DNA of 64,000 bases, from assembly GCF_029227915.1 (NCBI RefSeq), contig NC_079878.1, positions 28,795,501-28,859,500 of the forward strand. Direction: 5' to 3'. Position 1 is the first letter of the stretch. Each line of letters begins with the position of its first letter. The notes below the pieces were generated by a model that had not been told where the DNA came from, made no database searches, and worked only from the letters and a program-made list of their open reading frames with translations. Of the stretch, positions 1 through 10,795 are shown in pieces. The translations under genes and the position numbers were made by a program. The DNA comes from Hydractinia symbiolongicarpus. Taxonomy: Eukaryota; Cnidaria; Hydrozoa; Anthoathecata; Hydractiniidae.

Positions 1-351
1 GTCACATATTCGTACCAACATGTATTTAGGGAAATTTTACTGATATTACAAGGTTGTATCGCTTTTAACAGTGAAACAATTGAATTGGCACTTATTTAAA
101 CTGATTTTGGACTGTGACCTTATAAATGTGATAAATGAGCCAATTGGACTCCCGGAAATAACATTCCTCTGAATTTGACATGATTGCCGGATCTCAGCGA
201 GTACACTGGGCGCTGTGGTAGCGCTTCATTTAAAAATTTAGATAAATATGTCATTCTTTACTGTGGGACCAATCCTAGCTGTTATCAGTTTCAAAAACTA
301 CATTTCACTGACTTTCTAACGGTGTCAGTCTTTTTGAGTTACAACGGTTGA
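1..351. repeat. Shortened first satellite monomer (22-bp deletion)
   Basis: This monomer measures 351 bp where its neighbours measure 373. The missing 22 bp lie just before the TTTCAAAAACTACATTTC block: other monomers read GTTATC, then GCGCGCTGAAGAAATAGAG, then the block, whereas here GTTATC joins directly to AGTTTC at about 287-292. It is the only monomer in the first 31 kb whose length I found to depart from 373 bp. Since the window begins exactly at the motif chosen as monomer start, what lies to its left is unknown. Confidence 0.85.
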
Positions 352-2589
352 GTCACATATTCGTACCAACATGTATTTAGCGATATTTTTCTGATATTAC
401 TAGGTTGCATCGCTTATAACAGTGAAACGATTAACTGTGGGACTTAATTTAGCTGAATCTGGACTGTGACCTTATAAATGTGATAAATGAGCCAATTGGA
501 CCCCAAGGAATAACATTCTTCTTAATTTGACATGATTGCTGGAATTCAGCGATTACACTAGGATCTGTGGTAGCGCTTTATTACAAAATTAAGATAAATA
601 AGTCTTTCTTTACTGTGGGACCAATCCTGGCCGTTACTACGCGCCGAAAATATAGAGACATTCTCAAAAACTACATTTCACTGACTTCTTGGCGGTATCA
701 ATCCGTTTGAGTTACAACGGTTGCGTCACATATTCGTACCAACATGTATTTAGCGATATTTTTCTGATATTACTAGGTTGCATCGCTTATAACAGTGAGA
801 CGATTAACTGTGGGACTTAATTTAGCTGACTCTTGACTGTGACCTTATAAATGTGATAAATGAGCCAATTGGACCCCAAGGAATAACATTCTTCTTATTT
901 TGACATGATTGCTGGAATACAGCGATTACACTAGGATCTGTGGTAGCGCTTTATTACAAAATTAAGATAAATAAGTCTTTCTTCACTGTGGGACCAATCC
1001 TGGCCGTTACTGCGCGCCGAAAAAATAGAGACATTCTCAAAAACTACATTTCACTAACTTCTTGGCAGTATCAATCCGTTTGAGTTACAACGGTTGCGTC
1101 ACATATTCGTACCAACATGAATTTAGCAATATTTATCTGACATTGCAAGGTTGCATCGCTTTTAACAGTGAAACGATTGACTATGGGACTTAATTGAACT
1201 AACTTTGGACTGTGACCTCATGAATGTGATAAATGAGACAATTGGACTCCAAGAAAGAACATTCTTTTTAATTTGACAATATTGCCGGAACTCAGCGATT
1301 ACACTGGGCGCTGTGGTAGCGCTTCATTTAAAAATTTAGATAAATAAGTCAATTTTTACTGTGGAACCAATCGTAGCTGTTATCGCGCGCTGAAGAAATA
1401 GAGACAGTTTCAAAAACAAAATTTCACTGACTTTCTAACGGTGTCAGTCTTTTTGAGTTACAACGGTTGAGTCACATATTCGTACCAACACGTATTTAGC
1501 GATATTTTTCTGATATTACTAGGTTGCATCGCTTATAACAGTGAAACGATTAACTGTGGGACTCAATTTAGCTGAATCTAGACTGTGACCTTGTAAATGT
1601 GATAAATGAGCCAATTGGACCCCAAGGAATAACATTCTTCTTAATTTGACATGATTGCTGGAATTCAGCGATTACACTAGGATCTGTGGTAGTGCTTTAT
1701 TACAAAATTAAGATAAATAAGTCTTTCTTTACTGTGGGACCAATCCTGGCCGTTACTACGCGCCGAAAATATAGAGACATTCTCAAAAACTACATTTCAC
1801 TGACTTCTTGGCGGTATCAATCCTTTTGAGTTACAACGGTTGCGTCACATATTAGTACCAACATGTATTTAGCGATATTTTTCTGATATTACTAGGTTGC
1901 ATCGCTTATAAGAGTGACACTATTAACTGTGGGACTTAATTTAGCAGACTCTGGACTGTGACCTTATAAATGTGATAAATGAGCCAATTGGACTCCAAGG
2001 AATAACATTCTTCTTATTTTGACATGATTGCTGGAATTCAGCGATTACACTAGGATCTGTGGTAGCGCTTTATTACAAAATTAAGATAAATAAGTCTTTC
2101 TTTACTGTGGGACCAATCCTGGCCGTTACTGCGCGCCGAAAAGATAGAGACATTCCCAAAAACTACATTTCACTGACTTCTTGGCATTATCAATCCGTTT
2201 GAGTTACAACGGTTGCGTCACATATTCGTACCAACATGAATTTAGCGATATTTATCTGACATTACTAAGTTGCATCGCTTTTAACAGTGAAACGATTGAC
2301 TATGGGATTTAATTGAACTAACTTTGGACTGTGACCTCATGAATGTGATAAATGAGCCAATTAGACCCCAAGGAATTACATTCTTCTTATTTTGACATGA
2401 TTGCTGGAATTCAGCGATTACACTAGGATCTGTGGTAGCGTTTTATTACAAAATTAAGATAAATAAGTCTTTCTTTACTGTGGGACCAATCCTGGCCGTT
2501 ACTGCGCGCCGAAAAGATAGAGACATTCTCAAAAACTACATTTCACTGAATTTCTAATGGTGTCAGTTCGTCTGAGTTACAACGGTTGG
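352..2589. repeat. Satellite domain with trimer (1,119-bp) period
   Basis: Six monomers start at 352, 725, 1098, 1471, 1844 and 2217. The first and fourth share GCTGAATCT and the GGTTGAGTCAC junction. The second and fifth share a GACTC variant and a TAGGATCTGTGG block. The third and sixth share ATGAATTTAGC, GCTTTTAAC and GACTATGGGA. That makes two copies of an a-b-c trimer, 1,119 bp each. Monomers with TAGGATCTGTGG and CGCCGAAAA form a subtype that lacks the GCGCT/AGCGC dyad found in most others. The domain is less homogeneous than the array to its right. Confidence 0.75.
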
Positions 2590-2962
2590 GTCACATACTC
2601 GTAACAACATGAATTTAGCGATATTTATCTGACATTACTAGGTTGCATCGCTTTTAACAGAGAAACGATTGACTGTTGGACTTAATTGAACTAACTTTGG
2701 ACTGTGACCTCATGAATGTGATAAATGAGACAATTGGACTCCAAGAAAGAACATTCTTTTTAATTTGACAAGATTGCCGGAACTCAGCGATTACACTGGG
2801 CGCTGTGGTAGCGCTTCATTTAAAAATTTAGATAAATAAGTCAATTTTTACTGTGCGACCAATCCTAGCTGTTATCGCGTGCTGAAGAAATAGAGACAGT
2901 TTCAAAAACTACATTTCACTGACTTTCTAACGGTGTCAGTCTTTTTGAGTTACAACGGTTGC
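2590..2962. repeat. Satellite monomer of m5 type, entry to the higher-order array
   Basis: A 373-bp monomer that starts with the diagnostic GTCACATACTCGTAACAAC and continues with GACTGTTGGACTT. The same type recurs at the end of the five-monomer higher-order unit (for example at 4455 and 6320). It therefore looks like the last monomer of an incomplete higher-order copy that precedes the first full copy at 2963. Confidence 0.7.
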
Positions 2963-4827
2963 GTCACATATTCGTACGAACATGTATATAGCGATATTTT
3001 TCTGATATTAATAGGTTGCATCGCTTATAACAGTGACACGATTAACTGTGGGACTTAATTTAGCTGACTCTGGACTGTGACCTTATAAATGTGATAAATG
3101 AGACAATTGGACTCCAAGAAAGAACATTCTTTTTAATTTGACAAGATTGCCGGAACTCAGCGATTACACTGGGCGCTGTGGTAGCGCTTCATTTAAAAAT
3201 TTAGATAAATATGTCATTCTTTACTGTGGGACCAATCCTAACGGTTATTGCGCACTGAAGAAATAGCGACAGTTTCAAAAACTACATTTCATTGACTTTT
3301 TAATGGTGTCAGTCCGTTTGAGTTGCAACAGTTGTGTGACAAATTCGTACCAACATGTATTTAGTGATATTTTTCTGATAATACTAGGTTGCATCGCTTT
3401 CAACAAGGAAACGATTGACTGTGGGACTTAATTGAACTAACTTTGGACTGTGACCATATAAATTTTATAACTGAGACAATTGGACCCCAAGGAATAACAT
3501 TCTTCTTATTTTGACATGATTGCTGGAATTCAGCGATTACACTAGGATCTGTGGTAGCGCATTATTACAAAATTAGGATAAATAAGTCTTTCTTTACTGT
3601 GGGACCAATCCTGGCCGTTACTGCACGCCGAAAAGATAGAGACATTCTCAAAAACTACATTTCACTGACTTCTTGGCAGTATCAATCCGTTTGAGTTACA
3701 ACGGTTGCGTCACATATTCGTACCAACATGAATTTAGCGATATTTATCTGACATTACTAGGTTGCATCGCTTTTAACAGTGAAACGATTGACTATGGGAC
3801 TTAATTGAACTAAGTTTGGACTGTGACCTCATGAATGTGATAAATGAGACAATTGGACTCCAAGAAAGAACATTCTTTTTAATTTGACAATATTGCCGGA
3901 ACTCAGCGATTACACTGGGCGCTGTGGTAGCGCTTCATTTAAAAATTTAGGTAAATATGTCATTCTTTACTGTGGGACCAATCCTAACGGTTATCGCGCC
4001 CTGAAGAAATAGCGACAGTTTCAAAAACTACATTTCATTCAATTTCTAACGGTGTCAGTCCGTTTGAGTTACAACAGTTGTGTGACATATTCGTACCAAC
4101 ATGTATTTAGTGATATTTTTCTGATAATACTAGGTTGCATCACTTTTAACAAGGAAACGATTGACTGTGGGACTTAATTGAACTAACTTTGGACTGTGAC
4201 CATATAAATTTTATAACTGAGACAATTGGACTCCAAGAAATAACATTCTTCTTAATTTGACATGATTGCCGGATCTCAGCGAGTACACTGGGCGCTGTTG
4301 TAGCGCTTCATTTAAAAATTTAGATACATAAGTCAATTTTTACTGTGGGACCAATCCTAGCTGTTATCGCTCGCTGAAGAAGTAGAGACAGTTTCAAAAA
4401 CTACATTTCATTGAATTTCTAATGGTGTCAGTTCAGCTGAGTTACAACGGTTAGGTCACATACTCGTAACAACATGAATTTAGCGATATTTATCTGACAT
4501 AACTAGGTTGCATCGCTTTTAACAGAGAAACGATTGACTGTTGGACTTAATTGAACTAACTTTGGACTGTGACCTCATGAATGTGGTAAATGAGACAATT
4601 GGACTCCAAGAAAGAACATTCTTTTTAATTTGACAAGATTGCCGGAACTCAGCGATTACACTGGGCGCTGTGGTAGCGCTTCATTTAAAAATTTAGATTA
4701 ATAAGTCAATTTTTACTGTGGGACCATTCCTAGCTGTTATTGCGTGCTGAAGAAATAGAGACAGTTTCAAAAACTACATTTCACTGACTTTCTAACGGTG
4801 TCAGTCTTTTTGAGTTACAACGGTTGC
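2963..4827. repeat. Five-monomer higher-order repeat, copy 1 (1,865 bp)
   Basis: Order of monomer types by diagnostic bases: m1 (ATGTATATAGCG, TATAACAGTGACACG) at 2963; m2 (GTGACAAATTCG, TTTCAACAAGG) at 3336; m3 (ATGAATTTAGCG, GACTATGGGA) at 3709; m4 (TTTAGTG, CACTTTTAACAAGG, GCGAGTACAC) at 4082; m5 (CTCGTAACAAC, CAGAGAAACG) at 4455. The same five types in the same order follow at 4828, exactly 1,865 bp (5 x 373) later. Private differences from copy 2 include TACGAAC near 2976, ATTAATAGG near 3007 and ATGTGGTAAATG near 4580. Confidence 0.9.
3173..3187. repeat. Short dyad GCGCT-GTGGT-AGCGC within the monomer (example)
   Basis: A perfect 5-bp inverted repeat with a 5-base centre, present in most monomers at this relative position; this entry is one example. 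About ten bases further lies a second, AT-rich dyad, TAAA-AA-TTTA. The GC dyad is broken in some subtypes (AGGATCTGTGGTAGCGC, GCGCTGTGGTAACGC, GCGCTGAGGTAGCGC still paired). Since several amplified subtypes lack it, it does not seem essential to array propagation. Confidence 0.5.
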
Positions 4828-6692
4828 GTCACATATTCGTACCAACATGTATATAGCGATATTTTTCTGATATTACTAGGTTGCATCGCTTATAACAGTG
4901 ACACGATTAACTGTGGGACTTAATTTAGCTGACTCTGGACTGTGACCTTATAAATGTGATAAATGAGACAATTGGACTCCAAGAAAGAACATTCTTTTTA
5001 ATTTGACAAGATTGCCGGAACTCAGCGATTACACTGGGCGCTGTGGTAGCGCTTCATTTAAAAATTTAGATAAATATGTCATTCTTTACTGTGGGACCAA
5101 TCCTAACGGTTATTGCGCACTGAAGAAATAGCGACAGTTTCAAAAACTACATTTCATTGACTTTTTAATGGTGTCAGTCCGTTTGAGTTGCAACAGTTGT
5201 GTGACAAATTCGTACCAACATGTATTTAGTGATATTTTTCTGATAATACTAGGTTGCATCGCTTTCAACAAGGAAACGATTGACTGTGGGACTTAATTGA
5301 ACTAACTTTGGACTGTGACCATATAAATTTTATAACTGAGACAATTGGACCCCAAGGAATAACATTCTTCTTATTTTGACATGATTGCTGGAATTCAGCG
5401 ATTACACTAGGATCTGTGGTAGCGCATTATTACAAAATTAGGATAAATAAGTCTTTCTTTACTGTGGGACCAATCCTGGCCGTTACTGCACGCCGAAAAG
5501 ATAGAGACATTCTCAAAAACTACATTTCACTGACTTCTTGGCAGTATCAATCCGTTTGAGTTACAACGGTTGCGTCACATATTCGTACCAACATGAATTT
5601 AGCGATATTTATCTGACATTACTAGGTTGCATCGCTTTTAACAGTGAAACGATTGACTATGGGACTTAATTGAACAAAGTTTGGACTGTGACCTCATGAA
5701 TGTGATAAATGAGACAATTGGACTCCAAGAAAGAACATTCTTTTTAATTTGACAATATTGCCGGAACTCAGCGATTACACTGGGCGCTGTGGTAGCGCTT
5801 CATTTAAAAATTTAGGTAAATATGTCATTCTTTACTGTGGGACCAATCCTAACGGTTATCGCGCCCTGAAGAAATAGCGACAGTTTCAAAAACTACATTT
5901 CATTCAATTTCTAACGGTGTCAGTCCGTTTGAGTTACAACAGTTGTGTGACATATTCGTACCAACATGTATTTAGTGATATTTTTCTGATAATACTAGGT
6001 TGCATCACTTTTAACAAGGAAACGATTGACTGTGGGACTTAATTGAACTAACTTTGGACTGTGACCATATAAATTTTATAACTGAGACAATTGGACTCCA
6101 AGAAATAACATTCTTCTTAATTTGACATGATTGCCGGATCTCAGCGAGTACACTGGGCGCTGTTGTAGCGCTTCATTTAAAAATTTAGATACATAAGTCA
6201 ATTTTTACTGTGGGACCAATCCTAGCTGTTATCGCTCGCTGAAGAAGTAGAGACAGTTTCAAAAACTACATTTCATTGAATTTCTAATGGTGTCAGTTCA
6301 GCTGAGTTACAACGGTTAGGTCACATACTCGTAACAACATGAATTTAGCGATATTTATCTGACATAACTAGGTTGCATCGCTTTTAACAGAGAAACGATT
6401 GACTGTTGGACTTAATTGAACTAACTTTGGACTGTGACCTCATGAATGTGATAAATGAGACAATTGGACTCCAAGAAAGAACATTCTTTTTAATTTGACA
6501 AGATTGCCGGAACTCAGCGATTACACTGGGCGCTGTGGTAGCGCTTCATTTAAAAATTTAGATTAATAAGTCAATTTTTACTGTGGGACCATTCCTAGCT
6601 GTTATTGCGTGCTGAAGAAATAGAGACAGTTTCAAAAACTACATTTCACTGACTTTCTAACGGTGTCAGTCTTTTTGAGTTACAACGGTTGC
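4828..6692. repeat. Five-monomer higher-order repeat, copy 2 (1,865 bp)
   Basis: Near-identical tandem partner of copy 1 with the same m1-m2-m3-m4-m5 order. I noticed only a handful of substitutions against copy 1 by eye, including GAACAAAGTTTGG near 5672 where copy 1 has GAACTAAG, and no indel. Rare shared variants, such as GATACATAAG and CAGCTGAGTTACAACGG in the m4-m5 region of both copies, show that the two are recent duplicates rather than two independent draws from the monomer pool. Confidence 0.9.
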
Positions 6693-9600
6693 GTCACATA
6701 TTCGTACCAACATGTATATAGCGATATTTTTCTGATATTACTAGGTTGCATCGCTTATAACAGTGACACGATTAACTGTGGGACTTAATTTAGCTGACTC
6801 TGGACTGTGACCTTATAAATGTGATAAATGAGACAATTGGACTCCAAGAAAGAACATTCTTTTTAATTTGACAAGATTGCCGGAACTCAGCGATTACACT
6901 GGGCGCTGTGGTAGCGCTTCATTTAAAAATTTAGATAAATATGTCATTTTTTACTGTGGGACCAATCCTAACGGTTATTGCGCACTGAAGAAATAGCGAC
7001 AGTTTCAAAAACTACATTTCATTGACTTTTTAATGGTGTCAGTCCGTTTGAGTTGCAACAGTTGTGTGACACATTCATACCAACATGTATTTAGTGTAAT
7101 TTTTCTGATAATACTAGGTTGCATCGCTTTCAACAAGGAAACGATTGACTGTGGGACTTAATTGAACTAACTTTGGACTGTGACCATATAAATTTTATAA
7201 CTGAGACAATTGGACCCCAAGGAATAACATTCTTCTTATTTTGACATGATTGCTGGAATTCAGCGATTACACTAGGATCTGTGGTAGCGCATTATTACAA
7301 AATTAGGATAAATAAGTCTTTCTTTACTGTGGGACCAATCCTGGCCGTTACTGCGCGCCGAAAAGATAGAGACATTCTCAAAAACTATATTTCACTGACT
7401 TCTTGGCAGTATCAATCCGTTTGAGTTACAACGGTTGCGTCACATATTCGTACCAACATGAATTTAGCGATATTTATCTGACATTACTAGGTTGCATCGC
7501 TTTTAACAGTGAAACGATTGACTATGGGACTTAATTGAACTAACTTTGGACTGTGACCTCATGAATGTGATAAATGAGACAATTGGACTCCAAGAAAGAA
7601 CATTCTTTTTAATTTGACAATATTGCCGGAACTCAGCGATTACACTGGGCGCTGTGGTAGCGCTTCATTTAAAAATGTAGGTAAATATGTCATTCTTTAC
7701 TGTGGGACCAATCCTAACGGTTATCGCGCCCTGAAGAAATAGCGACAGTTTCAAAAACTACATTTCATTGAATTTCTAACGGTGTCAGTCCGTTTGAGTT
7801 ACAACAGTTGTGTGACATATTCGTACCAACATGTATTTAGTGATATTTTTCTGATAATACTAGGTTGCATCACTTTTAACAAGGAAACGATTGACTGTGG
7901 GACTTAATTGAACTAACTTTGGACTGTGACCATATAAATTTTATAACTGAGACAATTGGACTCCAAGAAATAACATTCTTCTTAATTTGACATGATTGCC
8001 GGATCTCAGCGAGTACACTGGGCGCTGTGGTAGCGCTTCATTTAAAAATTTAGATAAATAAGTCAATTTTTACTGTGGGACCAATCCTAGCTGTTATCGC
8101 GCGCTGAAGAAATAGAGACAGTTTCAAAAACTACATTTCATTGAATTTCTAATGGTGTCAGTTCGTCTGAGTTACAACGGTTGGGTAACATACTCGTAAC
8201 AACATGAATTTAGCGATATTTATCTGACATTACTAGGTTGCATCGCTTATAACAGTGACACGATTAACTGTGGGACTTAATTTAGCTGACTCTGGACTGT
8301 GACCTTATAAATGTGATAAATGAGACAATTGGACTCCAAGAAAGAACATTCTTTTTAATTTGACAAGATTGCCGGAACTCAGCGATTACACTGGGCGCTG
8401 TGGTAGCGCTTCATTTAAAAATTTAGATAAATATGTCATTTTTTACTGTGGGACCAATCCTAACGGTTATTGCGCACTGAAGAAATAGCGACAGTTTCAA
8501 AAACTACATTTCATTGACTTTTTAATGGTGTCAGTCCGTTTGAGTTGCAACAGTTGTGTGACACATTCGTACCAACATGTATTTAGTGTAATTTTTCTGA
8601 TAATACTAGGTTGCATCGCTTTCAACAAGGAAACGATTGACTGTGGGACTTAATTGAACTAACTTTGGACTGTGACCATATAAATTTTATAACTGAGACA
8701 ATTGGACCCCAAGGAATAACATTCTTCTTATTTTGACATGATTGCTGGAATTCAGCGATTACACTAGGATCTGTGGTAGCGCATTATTACAAAATTAGGA
8801 TAAATAAGTCTTTCTTTACTGTGGGACCAATCCTGGCCGTTACTGCGCGCCGAAAAGATAGAGACATTCTCAAAAACTACATTTCACTGACTTCTTGGCA
8901 GTATCAATCCGTTTGAGTTACAACGGTTGCGTCACATATTCGTACCAACATGAATTTAGCGATATTTATCTGACATTACTAGGTTGCATCGCTTTTAACA
9001 GTGAAACGATTGACTATGGGACTTAATTGAACTAACTTTGGACTGTGACCTCATGAATGTGATAAATGAGACAATTGGACTCCAAGAAAGAACATTCTTT
9101 TTAATTTGACAATATTGCTGGAACTCAGCGATTACACTGGGCGCTGAGGTAGCGCTTCATTTAAAAATTTAGGTAAATATGTCATTCTTTACTGTGGGAC
9201 CAATCCTAACGGTTATCGCGCCCTGAAGAAATAGCGACAGTTTCAAAAACTACATTTCATTGAATTTCTAACGGTGTCAGTCCGTTTGAGTTACAACAGT
9301 TGTGTGACATATTCGTACCAACATGTATTTAGTGATATTTTTCTGATAATACTAGGTTGCATCACTTTTAACAAGGAAACGATTGACTGTGGGACTTAAT
9401 TGAACTAACTTTGGACTGTGACCATATAAATTTTTTAACTGAGACAATTGGACTCCAAGAAATAACATTCTTCTTAATTTGACATGATTGCCGGATCTCA
9501 GCGAGTACACTGGGCGCTGTGGTAGCGCTTCATTTAAAAATTTAGATAAATAAGTCAATTTTTACTGTGGGACCAATCCTAGCTGTTATCGCGGGCTGAA

Positions 9601-10795
9601 GAAATAGAGACAGTTTCAAAAACTACATTTCATTGATTTTCTAACGGTGTCAGTCCGTTTGAGTTGCAACAGTTGTGTGACATATTCGTACCAACATGTA
9701 TTAAGTGATATTTTTCTGATAATACTAGGTTGCATCGCTTTCAACAAGGAAACGATTGACTGTGGGACCTAATTGAACTAACTTTGGACTGTGACCATAT
9801 AAATGTGATAAATGAGACAATTTGACTCCAAGAAAGAACATTCTTTTTAATTTGACAAGATTGCCGGAACTCAGCGATTACACTGGGCGCTGTGGTAGCG
9901 CTTCATTTAAAAATTTAGATAAATAAGTCAATTTTTACTGTGGGACCAATCCTAGCTGCTATCGCGTGCTGAAGAAATAGAGACAGTTTCAAAAACTACA
10001 TTTCACTGACTTTCTAACGGTGTCAGTCCGTTTGAGTTACAACAGTTGTGTGACATATTCGTACCACCATGTATTTAGTGATATTTTTCTGATAATACTA
10101 GGTTGCATCACTTTTAACAAGGAAACGATTGACTGTGGGACTTAATTGAACTAACTTTGGACTGTAACCTCATGAATGTGATAAATGAGACAATTGGACT
10201 CCAAGAAAGAACATTCTTTTTAATTTGACAAGATTTCCGGTACTCAGCGATTACACTGGGCGCTGTGGTAGCGCTTCATTTAAAAATTTAGATAAATATG
10301 TCATTCTTTACAGTGGGACCAATCCTAAGGGTTATCGCGCACTGAAGAAATAGCGACAGTTTCAAAAACTACATTTCATTGATTTTCTAACGGTGTCAGT
10401 CCGTTTTAGTTGCAACAGTTGTGTGACATATTCGTACCAACATGTATTAAGTGATATTTTTCTGATAATACTAGGTTGCATCGCTTTCAACAAGGAAACG
10501 ATTGACTGTGGGACCTAATTGAACTAACTTTGGACTGTGACCATATAAATGTGATAAATGAGACAATTGGACTCCAAGAAAGAACATTCTTTTTAATTTG
10601 ACAAGATTGCCGGAACTCAGCGATTACACTGGGCGCTGTGGTAGCGCTTCATTTAAAAATTTAGATAAATAAGTCAATTTTTACTGTGGGACCAATCCTA
10701 GCTGCTATCGCGTGCTGAAGAAATAGAGACAGTTTCAAAAACTACATTTCACTGACTTTCTAACGGTGTCAGTCTTTTTGAGTTACAACGGTTGC
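6693..10795. repeat. Eleven-monomer block (4,103 bp) with shortened HOR copy
   Basis: Monomer starts run 6693 to 10423 in steps of 373. Type order: m1, m2, m3, m4, an m5/m1 hybrid (8185), m2, m3, m4, m6 (9677), m7 (10050), m6-like (10423). The m6 type has TGTATTAAGTG and GGGACCTAATTG; m7 has CCACCATG and GGACTGTAACC. The private variants GTGACACATTCATACC (7066) and GTGTAATTTTTCTG recur at 11169, exactly 4,103 bp (11 monomers) later, so the next block starts as a copy of this one. A minus-strand reading frame of 68 codons near 9.4 kb lies inside the m4 monomer and is not a gene. Confidence 0.8.
8185..8557. repeat. Hybrid m5/m1 monomer, product of unequal exchange
   Basis: The left end is m5 type (GTAACATACTCGTAACAAC, ATGAATTTAGCGATATTTATC). 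From about 8249 the sequence becomes m1 type (TATAACAGTGACACG, then GGGACTTAATTTAGCTGAC). The switch falls in the shared stretch ACTAGGTTGCATCGCTT, about 8232-8248. The next monomer is m2, so this hybrid replaces the m5 + m1 pair of a full unit, and the higher-order copy is one monomer short (m2 at 7066 to m2 at 8558 is 1,492 bp, 4 x 373). An exchange within homologous sequence misaligned by one monomer explains this. The same hybrid recurs at 11915 through the larger duplication. Confidence 0.85.

Noticed and set aside
352-400. CENP-B-box-like motif ATTCGTACCAAC in each monomer
   Set aside because: It matches only the TTCGNNNNA half of the mammalian consensus; the CGGG half is absent (ACATG follows). 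Not enough to call a binding site.
9352-9558. Minus-strand open frame of 68 codons
   Set aside because: Lies entirely inside an m4-type satellite monomer. Equivalent positions in other monomers are interrupted by stops, and the frame stays open only through chance substitutions.
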